64,000 nt of DNA, taken from positions 111,682 to 175,681 of the forward strand of contig CALKXJ010000004.1 of the NCBI GenBank assembly GCA_938003835.1. Reading direction: 5' to 3'. Positions 56,720 through 64,000 of the stretch are shown here, piece after piece (the stretch's first letter is position 1; each line of letters begins with the position of its first letter). The stretch comes from an uncultured Bryobacteraceae bacterium (GTDB lineage Bacteria > Acidobacteriota > Terriglobia > Bryobacterales > Bryobacteraceae). The translations under genes and the position numbers were made by a program. The notes beneath the pieces were generated by a model. That model was given only the letters and a program-made list of their open reading frames with translations. It was not told where the DNA came from and did no database searches.

Positions 56720-59239
56720 TTGTCACAGGCACCCAAGAAGCCCGGGCGACCGAAGTCCGGCGCCAGGAAAGCCGCATTTCTCCAATTTCTGATGCGCCCG
56801 GCGGGCAAGGTCATTCTGGCCTCGCTGGTGGCGCTGGCGACCCTGGGGACGGTGACGCTCAGCTTCTTTTATCTCCGATTCGCCCGGCTCGCCGACGAGA
56901 AGCTCGCCGCCGGACCAATCGGGAGCTCGGCCATGCTCCTGGCGGCGCCGCGCAAGGTGGCCGTCGGCGATCAGGTGAGCATCGAGGAGCTGGTCGCGGA
57001 GCTCGAGCGGGCCGGCTACACCACCTCGGAGTCCAACCGGCTCGGTTGGTATCACGTGCGTCCGGACGCCCTGGAGTTCTTTCCGGGCCGCGAGTCCTAT
57101 CTGGCGGGCGAGGGCGGAGCGACCATCAAGTTCGCGGGTGACCGCGTCGGTGAAATCATCTCCCTGCGGGACAACACACCGCGGACCGAAGTCCAGCTCG
57201 AGCCGGAGCTGGTGACGAACCTGTTCGCTCGAAACCGCGAGAAGCGGCGGCTGGTCCGCTTCCAGGACATTCCCAAGGTGCTGGTCGACGCCGTTATCGC
57301 TGCTGAGGACAAGCGCTTCTTCCACCACGCCGGGTTCGACCCGATCCGGGTGATCAAAGCGGCCTACGTGAACCTCCGCCAGCAGGAGATCTCGCAAGGG
57401 GCTTCGACGCTGAGCATGCAACTGGCCGGCGACCTCTGGCTGGACCGCCGGGAGAGGACCTGGCGCCGGAAGTTCGGCGAGGTGCTCATCACGCTGCACC
57501 TGGAGCGGAAGCTCACCAAGCAGCAGATCTTCGAGTTTTACGCCAACCAGATCTATCTCGGCCACATCGGCAGCTTTGCGGTGCGGGGCTTCGGGCAGGG
57601 AGCGCAGGCGTATTTTGCGAAAGACATCCGGCAGCTCACGCTGCCCGAGGCGGCGCTGCTGGCCGGCCTGCCGCGGGGGCCCGGCCTGTACAACCCCTTC
57701 CGGAATCCGGAGCGCGCTCTGGCGCGGCGGAACTGGGTGCTCGGTGAGATGCGCGAGATCGGCGCCATCACCGAGGAGCAGTACCGCGCCGCGGTCGAGG
57801 CGCCGCTCGGGGTCACGATGGGGGGAACCGAGGCCGGCGACGCGCCGTACTTTGTCGACCTTGTCAACAACTGGCTGCGGCAGCAGTTTCCGGAATACGA
57901 TTTCCAGTCGGCCAACTACCGGGTGTACACCACGCTCGATCCGAACTTGCAGCACGCCGCCGTTGAAGCCGTGCAGACGGGCCTGGCGGAGATCGACGAG
58001 CGCTGCCGGCGGCTCGGGCGCACGCGGGAAAACGGCTGGCCCGAGGTGCAGGCGGCGCTGGTGGCTCTCGATCCCCGCACGGGCGCGGTGCGCGCGCTGG
58101 TGGGCGGGCGCAGCTACGCCGCCAGCCAGTTGAACCGGGCGCTGGCGCGCCGGCCGCCGGGCTCCTCCTTCAAACCCTTCGTTTACGCCGCGGCGCTCGA
58201 GAGTTCGCTCGAAGGCGGTCCCCTGACCATCACCACCACCACGACGTTGCGGGACGAGCCGACGACCTTTTGGTTCGACAACAAGCCTTACGAGCCAGGG
58301 GCGTACAAGGACGAGTACTACGGGCAGGTGACGCTGCGGCGAGCCTTCGCCAAGAGCCTCAACGTCCCGACGGTTCGCCTGGCGGAGATGGTGGGCTACG
58401 ACAAAGTGGTGGACCTGGCGCGTCGCGCCGGCATGAACATGGAGATTCAGCCGACGCCGGCGGTTGCGCTCGGCTCCTACGAGGTGACGCCGCTCGAGAT
58501 CGCCGGCGCCTATACCATGTTCGCCAACCGCGGGGAGGTCCTCAAGCCCTACTACGTCCAGATGATTCGCGATGAGGAGGGCCGCCTGATCTACGAGGCG
58601 CACCCGACGCCGACTCCGGCGCTCGATCCGCGCGTGGCGTTCCTGATGGTCGATTTGATGCAAGAGGTGATCCGGAGCGGCACCGGCGTGCGGGTCCGCG
58701 CCATGGGCTTCAGCGCTCCGGCGGCGGGCAAGACCGGAACATCGCACGACGGCTGGTTCGCCGGCTTCACCTCGGAGCTGCTGTGCGTCGTCTGGGTGGG
58801 CTATGACGACTACCGAGACGTCAAGCTCGAGGGCGCGCAATCAGCTCTGCCCATCTGGACGGAGTTCATGAAGCGCGCGCACACGTTCCGGGAATACCGC
58901 CGGGTAAAGCCGTTCGAGCCGCCTGAGGGCATCGTCACCGTGGACATTGACGTGGCCAGCGGCAAGCTGGCGGCCCCGGGCTGCGGCCCCGAGATCCGCG
59001 AGGAAGTCTTCATCGCCGGCACTCAGCCGGTGGAGCTCTGTAACGGCGGAGTCGTTCAGGTGGCGGGCTGGGAGACGGCGCCGGGCGAAACCACATTGTG
59101 GGGCTCGGCGGCCAGACCGGCCAAAGGTTCCACCGCGGTGAACGCGGCGAAGAAAGAGCCGGCCGCACCTGCCGAAAAACCGGCGGAAAAGCCCGAGAAA
59201 AAAGGATTCTTCCGGCGTCTGCTCGATGTGTTTAGATAG
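56720..59239 (+). CDS. Class A penicillin-binding protein (PBP1-type)
   Basis: An 839-residue bifunctional peptidoglycan synthase from TTG 56720, with AAGGAG before it. A membrane helix at about 30-52 is followed by a UB2H-like domain (residues about 75-150) as in E. coli PBP1b. The glycosyltransferase Glu196 lies in AVIAAEDKRFFHH. The transpeptidase motifs are SxxK at Ser482/Lys485 (PGSSFKPF), SLN (KSLNVPT) and KTG at Lys671 (AGKTGTSHDGW). The lysine- and alanine-rich tail ends EKKGFFRRLLDVFR. The tetratricopeptide gene follows 18 bp later. Confidence 0.95.
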   Translation: MSQAPKKPGRPKSGARKAAFLQFLMRPAGKVILASLVALATLGTVTLSFFYLRFARLADEKLAAGPIGSSAMLLAAPRKVAVGDQVSIEELVAELERAGYTTSESNRLGWYHVRPDALEFFPGRESYLAGEGGATIKFAGDRVGEIISLRDNTPRTEVQLEPELVTNLFARNREKRRLVRFQDIPKVLVDAVIAAEDKRFFHHAGFDPIRVIKAAYVNLRQQEISQGASTLSMQLAGDLWLDRRERTWRRKFGEVLITLHLERKLTKQQIFEFYANQIYLGHIGSFAVRGFGQGAQAYFAKDIRQLTLPEAALLAGLPRGPGLYNPFRNPERALARRNWVLGEMREIGAITEEQYRAAVEAPLGVTMGGTEAGDAPYFVDLVNNWLRQQFPEYDFQSANYRVYTTLDPNLQHAAVEAVQTGLAEIDERCRRLGRTRENGWPEVQAALVALDPRTGAVRALVGGRSYAASQLNRALARRPPGSSFKPFVYAAALESSLEGGPLTITTTTTLRDEPTTFWFDNKPYEPGAYKDEYYGQVTLRRAFAKSLNVPTVRLAEMVGYDKVVDLARRAGMNMEIQPTPAVALGSYEVTPLEIAGAYTMFANRGEVLKPYYVQMIRDEEGRLIYEAHPTPTPALDPRVAFLMVDLMQEVIRSGTGVRVRAMGFSAPAAGKTGTSHDGWFAGFTSELLCVVWVGYDDYRDVKLEGAQSALPIWTEFMKRAHTFREYRRVKPFEPPEGIVTVDIDVASGKLAAPGCGPEIREEVFIAGTQPVELCNGGVVQVAGWETAPGETTLWGSAARPAKGSTAVNAAKKEPAAPAEKPAEKPEKKGFFRRLLDVFR

Positions 59240-59257
59240 AAGCAGGGAGGCGAATTG

Positions 59258-60022
59258 ATGGTTTCCCTCTACAGCATTGCCTTGCTGTTTCTCGCCGCCG
59301 GCCGGATCCAGGAGGCTCCGGCGTCCCCGCAGCAGCCGGCGGCCGAGCAGGCGCAGCCGCCGCGGGCAGCGGAGTTGACGCCCCACAGGCGCGGCGACAT
59401 TCTGATGGCGCGCCGGATGTACCGCGAGGCCATCGAGACTTACCGCGAGGGTATCCGGGACGTCGCGGTGATGTACAACAAGATCGGCATCGCCTATCAT
59501 CACCTGAACGATCTGAATGCGGCGCTCGAGAATTACCAAAAAGCTCTGAGCATCAGCCCGGACTATGCCGAAGCCATCAATAACATCGGCACGGTCTACT
59601 ACGCAAAGAAGGATTATAAGCGCGCCATCCGAGAATACGAAAGAGCTCTCCGGATTACACCAAACTCCGCGTCTATTTACAGTAATCTTGGCACGGCTCA
59701 CTTCGCTCGGAGGAAATACGACGCTGCGTTTGCCGCCTGGCAGAAAGCGCTCGAGATCGATCCGGAGGTCTTCGAGCACCGTTCCACCCAGGGAACCCTC
59801 CTTCAGGAACGCAGTGTCGAGGAGCGGGCAAAGTTCCACTTCTTCCTGGCCAAGACTTACGCCAAGGCGGGCCAGGTGGACCGGGCTCTGCAATATCTGC
59901 GGCGAGCTCTGGAGGAGGGCTTCAAGGAGAAGGACAAGATCCGCAGCGACCCGGACCTGAAGATCCTTGCCGGGAATCAGGAGTTCGAGGCGCTGATGGC
60001 GATGGAGCCGCGCGTTCTCTAA
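59258..60022 (+). CDS. Exported tetratricopeptide-repeat protein
   Basis: About 254 residues from ATG 59258, with AGGGAGG upstream. A signal peptide (SLYSIALLFLAAGRIQ) precedes an alanine/glutamine-rich linker. Then come at least four 34-residue TPR units between about residues 45 and 240, recognisable from MYNKIGIAYHHLNDLNAALENY, EAINNIGTVYYAKKDYKRAI and SIYSNLGTAHFARRKYDAAF. TPR proteins are scaffolds for protein complexes. Following PBP1 closely, it may be an accessory factor of cell-wall synthesis, a speculation from position only. Confidence 0.88.
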   Translation: MVSLYSIALLFLAAGRIQEAPASPQQPAAEQAQPPRAAELTPHRRGDILMARRMYREAIETYREGIRDVAVMYNKIGIAYHHLNDLNAALENYQKALSISPDYAEAINNIGTVYYAKKDYKRAIREYERALRITPNSASIYSNLGTAHFARRKYDAAFAAWQKALEIDPEVFEHRSTQGTLLQERSVEERAKFHFFLAKTYAKAGQVDRALQYLRRALEEGFKEKDKIRSDPDLKILAGNQEFEALMAMEPRVL

Positions 60023-60120
60023 TCCTGCTCGGTCACAAATAGAAGATTCGGTGATAGAGTAGGTTCCCGCTTTCCCGCTCCGCGGCGCCAATCCGGCAGG
60101 AAGAGCGCGTAGCCGCATAG

Positions 60121-60845
60121 TTGGAAGGCTTGGCCCACGCCGCCGGGCATGCCGACCGCCGCGAGCCGCTGAAAGACTATGCGAAGGCCTTGCTGCTACC
60201 GGGCGAGCGCAAGAGCATCGAGCCGATGGCCGCGCGGGTTTATCCCGAGCGCGTGCGGGCCGCCCGGCAATCCCTGCACCATCTGGTGGCGAAAGCAATC
60301 TGGAGTGACGAAGCGGCGCCGGCGAAGCCGCGCCAGAGGAAGGGGAGGCCGACGAAGCGCCCCACCGGAGCGCGGACCATAAGCCTGTGCCGGCGCGCAA
60401 GCCGGCGCTCAAAGCGGCCGAAAGGGCGTTCCAGGCGGTCCGCTGGCGGAAAGCCGGGAAGGGACGGCTGGGATCGCGCTTCCTGGCGTTGCGGGTGCGG
60501 CCCGCGCATCGGGACTGTCGGCGGAGCGACGCTCATGCCGGACAGTGGCTGCTGGAGGAGTGGCCGCGAGGCGCATAAGAGCCGTACAAATACTGGCTGT
60601 CGAACCTTTCACCAGGCACGCCACTCAAGAAGCTGGTCGAACTGGCCCAACACCCCTCGATCGTCGAGCTGGACTATCTGGAGCTGAAGCAGAAGCTGGG
60701 ACTGGGGCATTTCGAAGGCCGCTGCTGGCGCAGCTTTCCCCGCCGCGCGAGACTTTGCATCGCGGCTTACGGGGCCTGGTGGCCCAGGGGAGCCGTTCTT
60801 CCGCCTCGCGCCGGCCATCCCGAACTCAGCCTGCCCCCAGCCTGA
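60121..60845 (+). pseudogene. Decayed IS701-type transposase
   Basis: Two reading frames carry pieces of one IS701-family DDE transposase. In the first, residues include LLLPGERKSIEPMAARV and QSLHHLVAKAIWSDEA, the typical N-terminal segment. A large internal part, including the DDE catalytic region, is missing. The second piece begins around 60378 with HKPVPARK, RVRPAHRD and EEWPRGA, is broken by a TAA at 60576, and resumes as EPYKYWLSNLSPGTPL, LKQKLGLGHFEG and LCIAAYG, ending at a TGA at 60843-60845. Frameshift, deletion and stop all show decay. I could not find its terminal inverted repeats. Confidence 0.8.
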
Positions 60846-61011
60846 GAGTTACCCGCTGCGGGGTGGAGCCGGGCGTGGGGCGCCGGCCTCAGTCGTACTC
60901 CACTGTAACCCTGCGGCGGAAACTGGCGAAGGCAATTTTCCGGCAGCTTCCCTGCTGCCCTTCATGCGGCATTAAGCGTTTATGACCCAGTAGCCGTAGC
61001 GCAGCAGGTCC

Positions 61012-62490
61012 CTATTTTGCTGCCAGCTCCTGGCGCAGGCGGCTGTGGTGCCGACCGTAGGCGAAGTAAATAACTAGCCCGATCGCCAGCCATCCGAGTA
61101 GCCGGATCCAGTTCGGCCAGCCGAGACCGTACATCAGCAGAAGGTTCACCGCCACGCCGCAGATGGGAAGCAGCGGCACCAGCGGCGTGCGGAAGGGCCG
61201 CGGCGCGTGCGGATGCGACCGCCGCATCAGGGGAATCCCCGCGCAGACGATGGCGAAAGCGAACAGGGTGCCGATGCTGGTCATCTGCGCCACCACCGAA
61301 ATGGGCATGAACGCCCCCATGGCGCCGACGCCGAGCATGAGCAGGAGATTGGACCGGTAGGGGGTCCGATAGCGGTGGTGAATCTGCGAAAAAGTGCCGG
61401 GCAGAAGGCCGTCGTGCGCCATCGAGAAGAAGACTCGCGACTGGCCGAGCAACATGACGAGGATCACCGAGGTGAAGCCGGAGATGATGGCCAGCTTCAC
61501 CAGGGGTCTCAACCACTCGAACGGGGTGTAAGCGATGGCGACGGCGACCGGCGCCGCAGCGCCTTTGAACTCGCTGTAGTGCGCCAGCCCGGTCATCACC
61601 ACCGAGAAGGCCACATAGAGCAGGGTGCAGATCGCCAGCGAGCCGATGATGCCCACCGGCATGTCCTTCTGCGGATGCCGGGCTTCTTGCGCGGCCGTGG
61701 AGACGGCATCGAAGCCGATATAGGCGAAAAAGATGATCCCAGCCGCGCGCAGCACGCCGCTCCAGCCGAACTCGCCGAAAACGCCCGTGTTCTCCGGAAT
61801 GAAGGGCACATAGTTGGCCGGCTTGACGTACCAGGCGCCGACGGCGATGAAGACGATCACCACACCGACCTTGATGGTGACGACGATCGCGTTCACCAGG
61901 GCCGATTCCTTGATCCCGACGATCAGCAGCGCGGAAATGAGCACGACGATCAGGACGGCGGGCAGGTTGATCACGCCGTGCACCAGCTCACCCGAGGGTA
62001 ATTGAACCGGCTGCCAGGGCGAGGCAACCAGTTGCGGGGGCAGCTCGATGCCCAAATCGTGCAGGAGGCTCACCACGTAGGCCGACCAACTGATGGAGAC
62101 GGTGGCGGCGCCCACGGCATACTCGAGCACCAGATTCCAGCCGACGATCCAGGCGATGAGTTCGCCCATGGTGGCGTAGGCGTAGGTGTAGGCGCTGCCC
62201 GCGATGGGGATCATCGTGGCGAATTCGCTGTAACAGAAACCGGCGAAAGCGCAGGCGATGGCCGCGAGCACGAACGACAGCGCAATAGCCGGCCCGGCAT
62301 GTTCGGCCGCGGCAATTCCGGTGAGCGAGAACAGCCCGGCGCCGATAATGGCGCCAATGCCGAGCGCGACCAGGTTCCAGGGCCCGAGCGTTCGGCGCAG
62401 CGAGTGCGTGCCGCCGTCGGTTTCGGCCAGGATGCGCGCCAGCGGCTTGGTGGCAAACAGTTGCGAGCTCAGCTTGATCTCTTTCGCCAC
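61012..62490 (-). CDS. APC-superfamily amino-acid permease (YfnA/CAT-like)
   Basis: A 492-residue transporter starting at GTG with about 12-14 hydrophobic helices. The N-terminal motif GIGAIIGAGLFSLTGIAAAEHAGPA is the substrate-binding unwound helix 1 of the APC fold; FFAYIGFDAVSTAAQEARHPQKDMP is the conserved helix 6-7 loop, and SRVFFSMAHDGLLP follows. This resembles cationic-amino-acid or YfnA-type permeases. The upstream permease gene overlaps it by 22 bp, so the pair is co-transcribed. Direction and substrate cannot be settled by sequence. Confidence 0.92.
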   Translation of the reverse strand: MAKEIKLSSQLFATKPLARILAETDGGTHSLRRTLGPWNLVALGIGAIIGAGLFSLTGIAAAEHAGPAIALSFVLAAIACAFAGFCYSEFATMIPIAGSAYTYAYATMGELIAWIVGWNLVLEYAVGAATVSISWSAYVVSLLHDLGIELPPQLVASPWQPVQLPSGELVHGVINLPAVLIVVLISALLIVGIKESALVNAIVVTIKVGVVIVFIAVGAWYVKPANYVPFIPENTGVFGEFGWSGVLRAAGIIFFAYIGFDAVSTAAQEARHPQKDMPVGIIGSLAICTLLYVAFSVVMTGLAHYSEFKGAAAPVAVAIAYTPFEWLRPLVKLAIISGFTSVILVMLLGQSRVFFSMAHDGLLPGTFSQIHHRYRTPYRSNLLLMLGVGAMGAFMPISVVAQMTSIGTLFAFAIVCAGIPLMRRSHPHAPRPFRTPLVPLLPICGVAVNLLLMYGLGWPNWIRLLGWLAIGLVIYFAYGRHHSRLRQELAAK

Positions 62491-63851
62491 AGGTAGTAAA
62501 CGGGCACTCCCATCAGGACGATGATCAGCCCCGGCCAGGTGTAACGCGGCTTGTAGATGAGCAGCAGGATCTCGATCAGCCCAGCCGCCGCGATGTAGAG
62601 GGCCGGCACCACCGGGTAGCCGATCGCCCGGTACGGCCGGTCCAGATCCGGCCTCCGGCGCCGGAGAACGAACACTCCGGCGATCGTCAGCATGTAAAAC
62701 AGTAAAACAGCGAATATAACATAATCGAGCAGGTCGCTATAGGTGCCGCTCAGCGTCAGCAGGCAGGCCCAGGCGCACTGCACGGCGAGCGAAACGGCAG
62801 GCGTGTGGCGCCGGGGGTCGATGCGGGCCACGGCGCGGAAGAACAGCCCGTCGCGCGCCATCGCGTAGTAAACGCGAGCTCCGGCCAGGATCATGCCGTT
62901 CATGCAGCCGAAGGTGGAAACCATGATGGCGAGGGCCATGATTTGGACGGCGACCGGACCGAAGACGACCGCCACTGCCGCCGTCGCCACCCGGTCCTCC
63001 CGGGCGCTCTGGATGGCTTCGAGCGGCAGCAGGTTCAGGTACGCCAGGTTGGTGGCTAGGTACAGCAGCGAGATCGTGGTGACGCCAAGGCTCAGAGCGA
63101 GGGGAAGGTTTCGTCGCGGGTTTCGCACCTCCTCGCCTGTGAAAGTGACGTTGTTCCAGGCGTCAGAGGAAAACAGGGCGCCCACCATGGCGACGCCCAC
63201 CAGGCGCACCGCCGTCCAGCCCCAGTCCGCCCCGGCCCAGAAGTCGGAGAAGTTGCGCGAGACCGCTTCGGGGTTCCGGAATAGAAGCCCGAGAGCGGCC
63301 AGGCCGAGCAGCGACCCGGTCTTGGCGATGGTGAAGACATTCTGCACGATGGCGCCGGTGCGCAGGCCGCGCGTGTTGATCCAGGTGAGCAGGACCAGCA
63401 CGGCAATGGCCAGCGCGTGCTGGGTCGAAAACCCGAAGCGCCCCACCCGCAGCAGAACGTTGCCGGCGGCAAACCAGGGGACCAGCTCCGCGGTGAAGCG
63501 CGCGAAGGCGACGGCGACGGCGGCGATGGTGCCCGTCTGGATCACCAGGAACAGCGTCCAGCCGTAGAGGAAGCCGCTCAGCGGCCCGAAAGCCTCGCGC
63601 AGGTAGACGTACTGCCCGCCTGCGCGTGGCATGATGGCGGCCAGCTCGCCGTAGCTCAGGGCGGCGATCAGCGTCATCAGCGCCGTCACCACCCAGGTCA
63701 TCATCAGTAACCCGGGCGAGCCCGTCTGGCGAGCGATGTCGGCGGAGACGATGAAGATGCCCGAGCCGATCATCGAGCCGGCGACCACCATCGTGGCGTC
63801 GAATAGGGACAACTCGCGCCGGAAGACGCCGGATGTGGCGTCGTGCTTCAT
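62469..63851 (-). CDS. APC-superfamily amino-acid permease (LAT/SteT-like)
   Basis: A 460-residue transporter from ATG 63851; longer upstream frames lack membrane character. Helix 1 reads VVAGSMIGSGIFIVSADIARQTG, the APC signature GSGIF. ALFSSDAWNNVTFTGEEVRNPRRNLP is the helix 6-7 loop of L-type amino-acid exchangers. About 12 helices are predicted. It overlaps the next permease by 22 bp, giving a two-gene transport unit. Substrate is probably neutral or aromatic amino acids, but this is weak inference. Confidence 0.92.
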   Translation of the reverse strand: MKHDATSGVFRRELSLFDATMVVAGSMIGSGIFIVSADIARQTGSPGLLMMTWVVTALMTLIAALSYGELAAIMPRAGGQYVYLREAFGPLSGFLYGWTLFLVIQTGTIAAVAVAFARFTAELVPWFAAGNVLLRVGRFGFSTQHALAIAVLVLLTWINTRGLRTGAIVQNVFTIAKTGSLLGLAALGLLFRNPEAVSRNFSDFWAGADWGWTAVRLVGVAMVGALFSSDAWNNVTFTGEEVRNPRRNLPLALSLGVTTISLLYLATNLAYLNLLPLEAIQSAREDRVATAAVAVVFGPVAVQIMALAIMVSTFGCMNGMILAGARVYYAMARDGLFFRAVARIDPRRHTPAVSLAVQCAWACLLTLSGTYSDLLDYVIFAVLLFYMLTIAGVFVLRRRRPDLDRPYRAIGYPVVPALYIAAAGLIEILLLIYKPRYTWPGLIIVLMGVPVYYLWRKRSS

Positions 63852-64000
63852 CCCGCGAGCCTCGCGGACGGCAACCGGCCTGCGGAGAGAGTCACGAGGC
63901 GGGATTATTGGCGGCCAGCCAGCGGGTGTCAAGGCGCGTGGAGGTCGCGAGGGTGGCTGCGGTTACGATGGCGCTCGCGGCGGCGCGGCTGCGCACGGCC

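Noticed and set aside
56723..58840. Antisense frame of about 700 codons opposite the penicillin-binding protein
   Set aside because: A shadow of the PBP reading frame; the plus strand carries all catalytic motifs.
60023..60120. Gap between the TPR gene and the IS701 relic inspected for tRNA or IS end sequences
   Set aside because: No cloverleaf and no convincing terminal inverted repeat could be seen.
63953..64000. GTG with GGAGG upstream and an open frame to the window end, possibly the start of an exported protein
   Set aside because: Only about 16 codons are visible, too few to support a gene call.

Overview
The window is GC-rich, densely packed bacterial chromosome. It resembles a Gram-negative soil bacterium, most likely Acidobacteriota of the Bryobacterales/Solibacter type. 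That assignment is inference from several traits: many Tat- or Sec-exported hydrolases of poorly characterised families, a Tat-exported Mn superoxide dismutase, heptose and glycan genes, a class A penicillin-binding protein, and very high GC that opens long spurious antisense frames. I saw no rRNA, tRNA, CRISPR array, prophage or replication origin.

Layout. Positions 1-3.6 kb hold the 3' end of tsaB and three hydrolases with export-type N-termini (nitrilase superfamily, amidohydrolase, metallo-beta-lactamase fold). Positions 3.6-11.1 kb form a nucleotide-sugar region. A tight minus-strand operon (SDR, Gfo/Idh, hddA, hddC, gmhA, gmhB) has 4-bp start/stop overlaps between its last five genes and encodes the four steps to GDP-D-glycero-alpha-D-manno-heptose. 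It is flanked by a DegT-type aminotransferase, a GT2 and an epimerase. Positions 11.1-12.15 kb are accessory: a RelE/ParE-type toxin gene broken by one in-frame TAA beside an intact antitoxin, then a non-coding stretch with nested inverted repeats. Positions 12.15-17.5 kb hold gapA, an operon of a second sugar-kinase-like GHMP protein with a CPBP protease and an exported unknown, and a Tat protein.

Positions 17.6-30.5 kb are mixed: a formyltransferase-like/beta-propeller fusion, an O-methyltransferase, a monooxygenase/alcohol dehydrogenase pair, thiG, a patatin, tsaD, queA, gdhA, a two-module alpha/beta hydrolase and the exported MnSOD. Positions 30.8-44.5 kb are a glycan assembly and export region. 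The plus-strand run is GT2, GT4, epimerase, Wzx-type flippase, GT39-like membrane transferase, GT2, ICMT-like methyltransferase and radical SAM protein. The minus-strand run is a glycoside-hydrolase-like Tat protein, a polysaccharide deacetylase and a GT4.

Positions 44.6-64 kb are mostly housekeeping and envelope genes: peroxiredoxin, a UroD-like protein, YjbQ, HrpB, a class V aminotransferase, glycosyltransferases, PAP2, proline dehydrogenase, PBP1, a TPR protein and two APC permeases. They are interrupted by a lower-GC orphan gene (52.1-53.4 kb) and a decayed IS701-type transposase (60.1-60.85 kb).

Together the heptose operon (sugar donor), the two epimerases, at least seven glycosyltransferases, the flippase and the deacetylase point to a substantial surface polysaccharide or glycoconjugate programme. 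I did not find a convincing wholly new defence or mobile system. The most unusual items are the nonsense-interrupted toxin, the structured non-coding block, the formyltransferase/propeller fusion and the two-module hydrolase with a dead first active site.
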